From JBGSIZ01 sp041742255 (lineage in GTDB: Bacteria; Pseudomonadota; Alphaproteobacteria; Rhodobacterales; Rhodobacteraceae), in contig JBGSIZ010000115.1 in NCBI GenBank assembly GCA_041742255.1, forward strand, positions 1-15,293: a stretch of 15,293 nucleotides of DNA, in the 5' to 3' direction. Positions 6,549 to 13,879 of this stretch are shown here, piece after piece. Numbering within the stretch: position 1 is the first letter of the stretch; the number at the start of each line of letters is the position of its first letter. A program made the translations under genes and the position numbers. Under the pieces are notes generated by a model. That model was not told the DNA's origin. It made no database searches and saw nothing but the letters and a program-made list of their open reading frames with translations.

Positions 6549-8479
6549 CCCTTGGTCTCCAGATACCGGCGCTTGGCCTCCTCGGTGCGGCCAAAATCGC
6601 GGACCATGTTGGCGATGGCAACCTCGTCGGATTTGTCGGCATAGCGGAATTCGCTATCGGCATAGCGGTTGATTTCCTGAATGACCATGTCGGTGGTGAT
6701 CGGGGTGCGCAGGTCGGCAATCATGGCCTTTTTCTCGTCGTAGGTTTTGAACAGGAACAGATCAGGGTTTTCCATCCAGTCGTCGGGGAGTTCAAAATCC
6801 ATCGCGCGGACCTTGACGGCATCGGTGATGTTCTTGATGGCGCGGCCGGTAAACCGGTCGTCGGCCTCTTGGATGGCTTTCAGATAGGTGCCCAACTTGG
6901 CGATGGTGTCCAGACGGCCATCGGTCTTATCGACCTGTTCAAACACGCGGATCAATCCCTCCTCCTTGGGTCGGGAATGGCCCTCAAAACTGGCGGCAAC
7001 GGCGCGTTTGATTTCTTGGGCGGCGAACAAGGCGTGATCGCCCAGCGGGATGGCGTGGTTCTTGCCCAGAAGAAGGCTCAGGATGTCGATGTAATCGTCG
7101 CGGGTCTGCGGGCCGTCCACCAGAAACCGGGCACCGGCGCGCTGGCGCAAGGCGTCATCGACGTTCTCGGGATAGTTCGAAAACATGCCGAACGTGCAAT
7201 TGCCGCGCACCACGGTATTGGCCCCGGCGAAACTCTCCATCAACACGGCAGTGATTTCCAACTGTCCGGCGCTGGATTGGCGGTCGCCACGTTTCCCGGC
7301 AAGGGTGTCAATGTCGTCGATGGTGCCAAACCCGATGACGTTCGGGTCAATGATGGTGGTGATGAACGCCTTGGCATTCTGGCCGGATTTGCCCTGATAG
7401 CTGTCGATGTTGTCGGTAGACAGGTTCTGATACCGGAACGGATACCCGGCAACCTCGCAATAACCGCTGATCATCCCGGCCATCATCTGGATCAACGTGG
7501 TCTTGCCGGTGCCGGGCTTGCCATCACCCATGAAGGTAAAGATGAACCCGCCCAGTTCGGCAAACGGGTTCAGTTTGCGGTCGAAATCATAGGCCATCAC
7601 CATCTTGGCAAGGCGCATCGCCTGATATTTGGCGATATGGTTGCCGACAACCTCGTGGGGTTTCTTGAACGTCATGGTCAACGTGGTGCCTTTGGCGGCG
7701 CGGGCGGGGGTGAACCCCTGCACCACAAACCCGTCGGCCTCGACCTTCCATGTAACGGCGGTGAACGGCTCCAGACGGCCCATGGCACTGGCGCGGGCGG
7801 CGATCTTTTCCATCAACGCCTCGGCAAAGGCCAGAACGGTGGCCACCAGCCGGGTGTCGGTGGTGGCATGGGCGGCGATATCCTGATCCAGTTCCCACAA
7901 CACGCCATGCAGGGCAAGATGGGCGTTTTCGGTCAGCACCTCCTCGACATCGCCAATCTCGATGGTTTCCTCGGGGGCATGGGATGCAAGGGCAAACGCG
8001 GTGGCCGAGGCAAAGACATACATCACCACCAACGCCTCGGCGGCCATCAGTTCGGAAAATTCCGGGGACCGGCCTTGGGGCAAAACGCCCTCCAGATTGG
8101 CGCGCTTGAGGTCGGACAACCCGGTGCGGTCGGCATATTGGGCACCAACGGCAAGGGCTACAGCCACGGCGCGGCGCAACGCCTGCAACACATTGGCCTG
8201 CAAGGGGGACATCAGGCCCTCGCCGGTGTCCATTCCCTCGATCCGGGTCAGCACCTGAATGCCTTCGGTGCGGGCAACGCGGCGGGTGACCAGACCGGGG
8301 GTGGTGGACCGGAACGCGCGGCGGGTGCCGATCCCGGCGGACCGTTCAGGCACCGGGGCGGTGGCCCCCTTGGCCACGCGGGGGGCATGGTCAAACCCTT
8401 CCAGCATCGACAAGGCGGCGGCGTAGTGGGCGCGGATATCGTCCTCGCGCAGTTCCATCTGGTCGGTTGTCTGGCTCAT
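6545..8479 (-). CDS. AAA+ family ATPase
   Basis: A 644-residue ATPase; ATG 8479 is preferred over the upstream in-frame start because AGAGGA lies 6 bases before it. The N-terminal half (about 1-300) is specific to this protein and mostly helical, with a hydrophobic stretch at about 149-166 (ALVVMYVFASATAFALAS) that may be buried or membrane-touching. The AAA module follows: Walker A GKPGTGKT at 320-327, Walker B-like IGFGTIDDID with Asp388-Asp389 where Asp-Glu is usual, sensor 1 Asn435 in FGMFSN, candidate arginine-finger residues in ALRQRAGAR (444-451), and a sensor-2-like Arg546 in FTGRAIKNI. It should bind and hydrolyse ATP and act as an oligomer, remodelling a protein or complex. The target is unknown. 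No protease, helicase or nuclease domain is visible. The membrane-protein gene that follows overlaps its stop codon. Confidence 0.88.
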   Translation of the reverse strand: MSQTTDQMELREDDIRAHYAAALSMLEGFDHAPRVAKGATAPVPERSAGIGTRRAFRSTTPGLVTRRVARTEGIQVLTRIEGMDTGEGLMSPLQANVLQALRRAVAVALAVGAQYADRTGLSDLKRANLEGVLPQGRSPEFSELMAAEALVVMYVFASATAFALASHAPEETIEIGDVEEVLTENAHLALHGVLWELDQDIAAHATTDTRLVATVLAFAEALMEKIAARASAMGRLEPFTAVTWKVEADGFVVQGFTPARAAKGTTLTMTFKKPHEVVGNHIAKYQAMRLAKMVMAYDFDRKLNPFAELGGFIFTFMGDGKPGTGKTTLIQMMAGMISGYCEVAGYPFRYQNLSTDNIDSYQGKSGQNAKAFITTIIDPNVIGFGTIDDIDTLAGKRGDRQSSAGQLEITAVLMESFAGANTVVRGNCTFGMFSNYPENVDDALRQRAGARFLVDGPQTRDDYIDILSLLLGKNHAIPLGDHALFAAQEIKRAVAASFEGHSRPKEEGLIRVFEQVDKTDGRLDTIAKLGTYLKAIQEADDRFTGRAIKNITDAVKVRAMDFELPDDWMENPDLFLFKTYDEKKAMIADLRTPITTDMVIQEINRYADSEFRYADKSDEVAIANMVRDFGRTEEAKRRYLETKG

Positions 8480-8533
8480 CTTCGGTCCTCTGTTCCATTC
8501 CGGACGCCTGCGCATGGGCACTGGCCCCCTACC

Positions 8534-9646
8534 TCAGCGATAACTCAACACCCGGCCCGTCGGGCTCACCACAAACTTGCGGACATCGGCAAACCCGGGG
8601 GGATTGCGTTCGGCCAATGCCTGAAACGGGCGCTGGGGCATGATCAACGACCGCTCCATCCTCGTGGCCCCGGTTTCGGCACCTTTGCCGGCAAAGGGGT
8701 CAAGGGCGAAAATCTCGCGCTCGACGGTGCCGAACCACCCGGATTTGACGCGCTCGACACGGTCGCTCACCAGATCTTCTTCGGTCCACACCAATGCCCA
8801 ATCTTCGCCGGGGGGGGATTTGGCGGCCTCCAGCACCTCGCGCAGGGGGCCGGACTGCCGGGTAAAGGCGTGGGAATACATCGGACCCAAATGGATACGG
8901 CGCAACCGTTTTGGGTGCAGATCGGTGAAATCCTCGTCAAACCCCTTGGCGATGGTCAACAGCTTCAGATCGCCCAGCGATTGGGCCATCAGATGGGCTT
9001 GGGCCTCGGGCCAACGGCGCTCATCCTTGGGCAATCCGGTGCGGCCGCTGTCGTCGACCTCCATCAGATACAACGTGGGCAGGTTGTTGCGGCGGTCATA
9101 CACGGCCCAATGGATCATGAACCGACGGACCTGCCCCTGCGTGCCCAACCATTCGGCCTGCGGATCGGTCTTGGGCCAGAACTGGCCGCCACGGACCAAT
9201 TCCTCGTAATACAGGCGCTGGGACAAGGCATATTGCAACTTGGTCGGGATGGCCTGTTCACCCAGAATGGTGCGGACCATCTCGTCCTTGATCGCCTCAA
9301 CACCCGGCATCTGATCCAGATGGGCGCGGGCCTGTTGGGCATCGGTGGCCATTTCCATCAATTCGGAAACCACGGGAAACCCGCTCTCGACCCGGTCAAA
9401 CGTCAGCTTGCCCGCATGGGCGAACCGGCCAGAGAAATGATATTTATGGGCCAACGCGCGAAACGTCAGGTTCAGGGCGACCATATACCGGCCAATGGCG
9501 GCAATCTCGGGCTTGGAAAACCGGCCCTCGGCATCCATCACGGCGGCAACCTTGCCCAGATAGCCGGTGATCTTTTCGAACTTGCCGAAATAGCGGCGGG
9601 TGACACGGGTGTCTTCCAACTGAAAATGGTCGGGTTGGGTCTCCAT
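8534..9646 (-). CDS. Conserved hypothetical protein, operon gene 2
   Basis: A soluble 370-residue protein that I do not recognise. There is no signal peptide, no clear transmembrane helix and no nucleotide-binding motif. The first half is helical (FGKFEKITGYLGKVAAVMDAEG, then helices to about 150). The second half looks mixed alpha/beta, with strand-like RRFMIHWAVYDRRNNLPTLYLMEVDD and DWALVWTEEDLVSD and a final FVVSPTGRVLSYR. It lies 40 bases after the coiled-coil gene and 54 bases before the ATPase gene, so it is very probably in the same transcript. The ribosome site before ATG 9646 is weak (only a GGA about 9 bases upstream). A role as adaptor or partner of the AAA+ ATPase is plausible from position only. 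Confidence 0.75.
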   Translation of the reverse strand: METQPDHFQLEDTRVTRRYFGKFEKITGYLGKVAAVMDAEGRFSKPEIAAIGRYMVALNLTFRALAHKYHFSGRFAHAGKLTFDRVESGFPVVSELMEMATDAQQARAHLDQMPGVEAIKDEMVRTILGEQAIPTKLQYALSQRLYYEELVRGGQFWPKTDPQAEWLGTQGQVRRFMIHWAVYDRRNNLPTLYLMEVDDSGRTGLPKDERRWPEAQAHLMAQSLGDLKLLTIAKGFDEDFTDLHPKRLRRIHLGPMYSHAFTRQSGPLREVLEAAKSPPGEDWALVWTEEDLVSDRVERVKSGWFGTVEREIFALDPFAGKGAETGATRMERSLIMPQRPFQALAERNPPGFADVRKFVVSPTGRVLSYR

Positions 9647-9686
9647 CAGCCGCGTCCGGTCACATCACCACGGGGCGGGGGCAGGA

Positions 9687-10769
9687 TCACTCCTGCGCCC
9701 CATACAGGTTCTTGTCGTGCTTCTCGACGATCTTGGCAAACCGGCGCATGAACCGCTCGTCGGCCTTGGCCTTCTGCTCCAGAACCTCGCGGGCGAACAC
9801 CATGTGATCTTCGTGGGCCTCCAGCATGTCGGCCATCCGGGTGTTGGTGGCGGCACCGATGGCGGCCATGGCGGTCTGGGCCTCTTGGTCGGTCTTGACC
9901 CCAATCTCGTTGATCCGGTGGGCAACATCCTGCTGCTGAGCGGTTTTCAGCGACGACGTCAGGGCGTCATACAACACGACGCGCTGCTTGGTGTCGGTCT
10001 GCAATTTGTTGATCAGAACCATCTGGGTGGCCGCCTGATTCTGCAAACTGTCGATCCAGGTCTTGCCCTTTTCGATATACCGCTCCAGAGTCTGGGACTT
10101 GGCCAGCTTGACCTGCTCGTCCTGCACCAGCGCGTTATAACGCACGTTCATCTCGGCCAGTTGGGTCTCCAACTGGGTGCGCTTGGCGGCGTCCTGCTCC
10201 ATCGAGATTTTGGTCTCCAACTCGATGATCTTGGGGTCCATCGCCATGATCTCGGTGCGGGCGGCTTCCAGTTCCTGCACAGTGAATTCACGCTCGTCCA
10301 AGGTGCCGGTCAGATTGGTTTCCACCTTGGTGCGCTGATCGTTCAGAATGGCCAACTGACCTTCCAGCAACTTCTGGATGACGTTCGACTTGGAAATCAG
10401 GTCCTGCAACTTGTCATCCACGGACGCGGTGCGCATCCGTTCCTGCCGCATGCTGTCGGCCTTTGCGGACGAAAAGATACCGATGAATGACTCCATCCCG
10501 GTTTTCGACCGCATTTCGTCGAAATCCTTGGAAAAGGCAGAGGTGACATCATCGAGGCCCATAATCAGTTCGGCAATATTGGCGTTCATCAACTCGGTGT
10601 GCTGATGGACATCGTCCAGCGTGGCGTTCTCAATATCCACGGCAACATCGGTGCCTTGGGCCATCTTCTGGCGGGCGGTCTCGATGCGGCTGGTCAATTC
10701 ACTGATCTTGGACTGGGCCTGGGCCACCTGTTCCTGACTTTCGCGGATTTGTGCATCAAAATCGGCCAT
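9687..10769 (-). CDS. Coiled-coil protein, possibly TelA-like (first operon gene)
   Basis: A 360-residue, highly charged and almost wholly helical protein; ATG 10769 has GGAG 7 bases upstream. Heptad-like stretches are visible at about 1-45 (AQIRESQEQVAQAQSKISELTSR) and across about 115-260. It has no signal peptide or membrane helix. The overall plan, with long helices, an LERYIEKGK segment near residue 230 and a C-terminal half rich in Gln, Ala and Asp, reminds me of the TelA / toxic-anion-resistance family (PF05816). I cannot confirm this by eye, and generic coiled-coil composition could mislead. It is the first gene of the operon, directly behind the AT-rich regulatory region with an inverted repeat. 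As the first and presumably most abundant product, it may be a scaffold or a substrate for the AAA+ ATPase. Confidence 0.75.
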   Translation of the reverse strand: MADFDAQIRESQEQVAQAQSKISELTSRIETARQKMAQGTDVAVDIENATLDDVHQHTELMNANIAELIMGLDDVTSAFSKDFDEMRSKTGMESFIGIFSSAKADSMRQERMRTASVDDKLQDLISKSNVIQKLLEGQLAILNDQRTKVETNLTGTLDEREFTVQELEAARTEIMAMDPKIIELETKISMEQDAAKRTQLETQLAEMNVRYNALVQDEQVKLAKSQTLERYIEKGKTWIDSLQNQAATQMVLINKLQTDTKQRVVLYDALTSSLKTAQQQDVAHRINEIGVKTDQEAQTAMAAIGAATNTRMADMLEAHEDHMVFAREVLEQKAKADERFMRRFAKIVEKHDKNLYGAQE

Positions 10770-10810
10770 CGGAAAACTCCATCTGAAATCCGTCCCGCAC
10801 AGGCGGGCGG

Positions 10811-10862
10811 CATATGTTACGCACCATTACATGTGGTGCAAAATTATTGGCGCAAGTCTTGC
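10811..10862 (-). promoter_or_regulatory. Candidate promoter and operator for the seven-gene operon
   Basis: An AT-rich patch in an otherwise GC-rich region, 42-93 bases upstream of the coiled-coil gene. It contains an inverted repeat GCACCA-N7-TGGTGC (10821-10839). Read on the minus strand, a possible -35 TTGCAC (10841-10836) and -10 TAACAT (10819-10814) are 16 bases apart, placing the repeat over the -35 and spacer as an operator would be. A second short palindrome, GCAAG-T-CTTGC, is at 10852-10862. An alternative pair, TTGCGC and TGTAAT with 18 bases spacing, is also possible. The exact promoter is uncertain; the inverted repeat itself is directly visible. Confidence 0.4.
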
Positions 10863-10982
10863 AAATGCAGCCGCCGTTGAAAAGGGACAACAGGGCGGGA
10901 CGGGGGCGAAAATGCAGACTCTGGGCAGGGACAGGACCATCGGCTAGGCTGCACCGGCACGTCCCGCACGCAAAGGCCCGCC

Positions 10983-11324
10983 ATGACCCCTTTCGAACGG
11001 CTGATACCTGCCGCGGCACTGGCCGACGTGTCGCGACCCGACCCCGCCCGCGTTCTCTCCGGGGACCCGGTGTTCACCACATGGAACATCGAAGACCGGG
11101 ACGGGCTGTATTGCGGGATATGGCAGGCCACGCCGGGCACATGGCGGGTGCAATACGACGAATGGGAATATTGCCGGATCCTGTCCGGACACTCGATCCT
11201 GACGGACGCCCAAGGTGCTGCGCACACACTTCGGGCCGGGGACAGCTTTGTCCTCCGGCCCGGGTTTACTGGCACATGGCAGGTCGTGGAAACCACAACC
11301 AAGGATTACGTCATCAAGGTTTAA
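10983..11324 (+). CDS. Small cupin-domain protein
   Basis: A 113-residue single-domain protein that looks like the Cupin_3 (DUF861, EutQ / ureidoglycine aminohydrolase-like) family. Typical features are GIWQATPGTWRVQYDEWEYCRILSG (about 45-69), a strand containing SILTDAQG, then HTLRAGDSFVLRPGFTGTWQVVE (81-103) and a C-terminal KDYVIKV. Family members form a small beta-barrel and sometimes bind a metal; the usual His-rich metal motif is poor here (Glu62, His81), so metal binding is uncertain. The substrate is unknown. The gene diverges from the seven-gene operon across 213 bases and converges on the L,D-transpeptidase gene, with the two stop codons sharing TTAA. The ribosome site is modest (AAAGG, 6-7 bases upstream). 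Confidence 0.85.
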   Translation: MTPFERLIPAAALADVSRPDPARVLSGDPVFTTWNIEDRDGLYCGIWQATPGTWRVQYDEWEYCRILSGHSILTDAQGAAHTLRAGDSFVLRPGFTGTWQVVETTTKDYVIKV

Positions 11325-12157
11325 ATCGGCACATCCGATTGGGCCTCGACCTCGCCGGGGGCCAACCCGTCGCGGGGATCGTCGAAAATCGGGCGGGGAT
11401 CGTTGGCGATGGCCTCTTCGCTATAAACGTCGTCAGGATTGACCTGCCGGGGGGGCAGTTCGATACCACGGTTATAATTCTCGGGGTCCACGCGCAGGGA
11501 TTCTTCTTCGCCGCGAACATGCACAGGCATGCCGATGTCGATCATCTCATACAAGGCGATGATGTCCTGATTGAACAGGCGGATGCAGCCGGCAGACCCG
11601 GAATTTCCGATGCTTTCCAGATCGTTGGTGCCGTGAATTCGGTAATAGGTGTCGCGCCCGCCGCGATACAGATACAGGGCGCGGGCACCCAAGGGGCTGC
11701 GCAACCCGCCCGGAATACCGCGGGCAAAGGGGCCGTAAACCTCGGGTTCGGTGCGCAACATGTTGGCGGTCGGGGTCCAGCCGGGCCATTTGCGCTTTAA
11801 CTGGATCGTGCCCGCCCCGCGAAACGACCGGCCGGCACGGCCCACGCCAACGGGGAACCGAACGGAATTGGCGCCTTCGCGGACGACATACAAAAACTTG
11901 GCATACGGATCGACGTCGATCGACCCGACCGGCTGTTCGCCCAGATAGGTGCCGGTGATGCGGCGATTTTCACCCATGGTGAATTGCTGGGGGATGCCGG
12001 GCAATTCATACCCGCTGTCAAACACCGGACCATAGCCGGGGTCAAATTGGGCGGGCGGGGGACCGGCAGGCTCCAACGGGACAGTCTCGCACGCGGCAAG
12101 CGCGGCAAAGCCGGTCATGGCCATGAAAACACGGCGGTTCGGCACAAAGTCGGTCAT
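11321..12157 (-). CDS. L,D-transpeptidase (YkuD domain), Tat-type lipoprotein
   Basis: A 278-residue peptidoglycan cross-linking or protein-anchoring enzyme of the YkuD / ErfK-YbiS type. The N-terminus carries a twin-arginine NRRVF (7-11), a hydrophobic stretch and a lipobox LAAC with Cys23, so it is probably a Tat-exported lipoprotein. The YkuD domain contains KFLYVVREGANSVRFPVGVGR (about 87-107), GTIQLKRKWPGWTPT, PLGARALYLYR, and the catalytic pair His175 in IHGTN and Cys191 in SAGCIRL. SxGCIRL without His before Gly is normal for the ErfK/YbiS branch. About 60 acidic, proline-containing residues follow the domain. Its stop overlaps the stop of the convergent cupin gene, so no terminator fits between them. 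An intrinsic terminator lies just upstream, so it probably has its own promoter in 12158-12215. Confidence 0.93.
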   Translation of the reverse strand: MTDFVPNRRVFMAMTGFAALAACETVPLEPAGPPPAQFDPGYGPVFDSGYELPGIPQQFTMGENRRITGTYLGEQPVGSIDVDPYAKFLYVVREGANSVRFPVGVGRAGRSFRGAGTIQLKRKWPGWTPTANMLRTEPEVYGPFARGIPGGLRSPLGARALYLYRGGRDTYYRIHGTNDLESIGNSGSAGCIRLFNQDIIALYEMIDIGMPVHVRGEEESLRVDPENYNRGIELPPRQVNPDDVYSEEAIANDPRPIFDDPRDGLAPGEVEAQSDVPI

Positions 12158-12215
12158 ATCATCCCCAAGGTATCAGCCAGAATCAAACACCCCTAACATG
12201 GGGGCGGGTATCGGT

Positions 12216-12256
12216 AAAAGGGCGGCACGGGCGATTTGCCGCCAATCGTGCCCCCC
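12216..12256 (-). terminator. Intrinsic terminator after the DUF1579-like gene
   Basis: Read on the minus strand, a stem of GGGGGGCACG with CGTGCCGCCC (9 of 10 pairs) encloses a smaller GGCG/CGCC hairpin and is followed at once by TTTT. It starts 5 bases after the stop of the DUF1579-like gene and separates that gene from the L,D-transpeptidase gene. Confidence 0.75.
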
Positions 12257-12260
12257 GCGC

Positions 12261-12725
12261 CTAAATGCGGGTAAAGTCCATGATCCAATTGGTCTCCCAC
12301 GTCACACCGCCATCCGGAGACAGGGCCTGTGACCACTGCGGACCCGCACCCTCCCCCGTGACCCAGGTAAACCGCAACGTCACCGGGCGGCCGTCGTGGG
12401 TGTCGGCGGCGTCAAACGTGCCCACACCGTCTACAAACCGACCCACGACCGGGACACCAAGGGCATGCGGGGCGCGTCCATCCAACCACCAGATCGCCCA
12501 CAACCCGGTGCCCGGATCAAACGACCGCAGGGCAATGGCGCGATAGGGCTGGCCGGGGAAATCAATCCAGTTGTCCTCGACATTCCCGGCACCTGCCAGG
12601 ATCGGGCGGACCTCTGCGGTGCCGTCAAACGCCTGCCAATCATCGGCGCCTTGCAACCGGGTGCGCAACCGGCGATGCCGGACGCGCCAGCGGCCATGCT
12701 CAAAATCGAAATCCGCCGCCGACAT
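12261..12725 (-). CDS. DUF1579-like hypothetical protein
   Basis: A 154-residue protein starting MSAADFDFEHGRWRVRHRR. The pattern is beta-rich: FDGTAEVRPILAGAGNVEDNW, YRAIALRSFDPGTGLWAIWWLDGR, VTLRFTWV, and a final SPDGGVTWETNWIMDFTR. It resembles the lipocalin-like DUF1579 and related small proteins found in many proteobacteria, with no assigned reaction. No signal peptide is seen, so it is probably cytoplasmic. It lies 58 bases after yghU on the same strand with no hairpin between, and the terminator follows it, so yghU and this gene are probably co-transcribed. The ribosome site is weak (GGGGGTGAT). Family assignment is from remembered resemblance. Confidence 0.75.
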   Translation of the reverse strand: MSAADFDFEHGRWRVRHRRLRTRLQGADDWQAFDGTAEVRPILAGAGNVEDNWIDFPGQPYRAIALRSFDPGTGLWAIWWLDGRAPHALGVPVVGRFVDGVGTFDAADTHDGRPVTLRFTWVTGEGAGPQWSQALSPDGGVTWETNWIMDFTRI

Positions 12726-12783
12726 GGATCACCCCCGGATATGTTCGCCTTCCGTTCTATCGACGCAGCTCAGCCCGGTCAAC

Positions 12784-13635
12784 TCAGGGGCGCTTGGGCA
12801 CCGCATCAAAATCGGCGGCGGCGTGGCGCTCGGGCAATTGCTCCCACGGCTCGCCCCAGTTGCGGTTGACCATCCGGCCCCGGATCACGGCGGGGCGGGC
12901 GTCAATCTGCGTGGCCCACCGCTGGACATGTTCATAGGACTGCACATCCAGAAATTCGGCGGCATTGTATTGGCGGCCCAGCGCAAGGTTCCCATACCAC
13001 GGCCAGATGGCCATATCTGCAATGCTGTAGTCGGACCCGGCGATATAGGGGGTCTGGGCCAGCCTGCGGTCCAGAACATCCAACTGACGCTTGGTCTCCA
13101 TGGCAAAGCGGTTGATGGGATATTCATATTTTTCAGGGGCATAGGCATAAAAATGGCCAAACCCACCACCCAGATAGGGGGCGCTGCCCATTTGCCAGAA
13201 CAGCCAGTTCAACGTCTCGGCGCGGGCGGCCCCACTGGCAGGCAGGAACGCACCGAAACGCTCGGCCAGATGCATCAGGATCGAGGCGCTCTCGAACACG
13301 CGGACAGGCTCGGGGCCGGATCGGTCCACCAAGGCTGGGATCTTGGAATTCGGGTTGATCTCGACAAACCCGCTACCAAACTGATCGCCGTCGCCAATCT
13401 TGATGATCCAGGCGTCATACTCGGCGGCGTGGCCCGCAGCCAGCAACTCCTCGAACATGACGGTGACCTTGACGCCGTTCGGGGTGGCAAGGGAATACAA
13501 CTGAAACGGATGCGCGCCGACAGGCAACACCTTGTCATGGGTGGCACCGGCAATGGGGCGGTTGATGCTGGCAAAATGGCCGCCATTTTCGGCGTCCCAG
13601 GTCCAGACCTTCGGGGGGACATATACATCAGACAT
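12784..13635 (-). CDS. yghU: YghU-type glutathione S-transferase / disulfide-bond oxidoreductase
   Basis: A 283-residue cytoplasmic GST-fold protein, close in length to the 288 residues of E. coli YghU. ATG 13635 is preferred (GAGGAG 6 bases upstream; N-terminus MSDVYVPPKVWTWD) over an in-frame ATG seven codons earlier. Residues resembling E. coli YghU occur throughout: NGGHFASINRP, LPVGAHPFQLYSLATPNGVKV, IGDGDQFGSGFVEINPNSKIPAL, VFESASILMHLAERFG, LGGGFGHFYAYAPEKYEY and DYSIADMAIWPWYGNL. YghU binds two glutathiones and has disulfide reductase activity with little classical transferase activity. The thioredoxin-fold domain is about 45-130 and the helical domain about 135-250. It is probably co-transcribed with the DUF1579-like gene and diverges from the SDR gene. 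Confidence 0.93.
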   Translation of the reverse strand: MSDVYVPPKVWTWDAENGGHFASINRPIAGATHDKVLPVGAHPFQLYSLATPNGVKVTVMFEELLAAGHAAEYDAWIIKIGDGDQFGSGFVEINPNSKIPALVDRSGPEPVRVFESASILMHLAERFGAFLPASGAARAETLNWLFWQMGSAPYLGGGFGHFYAYAPEKYEYPINRFAMETKRQLDVLDRRLAQTPYIAGSDYSIADMAIWPWYGNLALGRQYNAAEFLDVQSYEHVQRWATQIDARPAVIRGRMVNRNWGEPWEQLPERHAAADFDAVPKRP

Positions 13636-13699
13636 CGGCGGCTCCTCGGGGTTCATGGGTTGCCCAAACCCTAGCACCGGGCACCCGGCACACAACCCC

Positions 13700-13728
13700 G
13701 ATCCGGCCCGATCCGGCCCGATCCGGGC
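13700..13728. repeat. Short tandem repeat, 10-bp unit about 2.8 copies
   Basis: The unit CGATCCGGCC is repeated almost three times in the 244-base region between the divergent yghU and SDR genes. The third copy diverges at its end. It lies just downstream of a small inverted repeat, CCGGG-CA-CCCGG (13677-13688). Such repeats can arise by slippage; no function is evident. Confidence 0.6.
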
Positions 13729-13798
13729 ACACTGCACCCTGCACCCACGCACGTCCCGGCTTCTTTCTGCCGATAAACCGCGGGGGAGGCCGCAGGCC

Positions 13799-13813
13799 GG
13801 GGGCAGCGCCCCC
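13799..13813. repeat. GC hairpin between yghU and the SDR gene
   Basis: GGGGGC-AGC-GCCCCC forms a 6-bp stem with a 3-base loop, preceded by GGGGGAGGCCGCAGGCC. No T-run follows in either direction, so it is not a clear terminator. It resembles GC-rich intergenic repeats that I associate with Rhodobacteraceae. It lies 67 bases before the SDR start, so it may be in the leader or upstream of the promoter. Confidence 0.5.
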
Positions 13814-13879
13814 AGCGACGGTTGCCCGCGTGACAATCGGCCCGCCCACAGGCACTCTGCGACCAAAGGAGACACGCAC

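Noticed and set aside
4939..6672. 577-residue open frame antisense to the DUF6638-like gene
   Set aside because: Composition artefact rich in Arg, Gln, Gly and Ile; the minus-strand frame has a good start, coupled neighbours and recognised conserved stretches.
6869..9751. 960-residue open frame on the + strand, antisense to the ATPase and the 370-residue gene
   Set aside because: It is rich in Gly, His, Gln and Leu without domain motifs, spans two well-supported minus-strand genes, and is expected from strong GC third-position bias. No ribosome site or family resemblance supports it.
3881..10769. Anti-phage defence island reading of the ATPase operon
   Set aside because: No nuclease, toxin, reverse transcriptase, sensor domain or mobile element is visible, and the flanking genes are ordinary metabolic and envelope genes with similar composition.
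11190..12157. Non-canonical SAGC in place of SHGC in the L,D-transpeptidase as a sign of inactivity
   Set aside because: The ErfK/YbiS branch commonly has SxGCIRL; the catalytic Cys191 and His175 are present, so the enzyme should be active.
13532..13879. Upstream extension of the SDR frame
   Set aside because: It overlaps the divergent yghU gene and non-coding repeats; ATG 13880 has a strong AAAGGAGA and begins the standard Rossmann fold.
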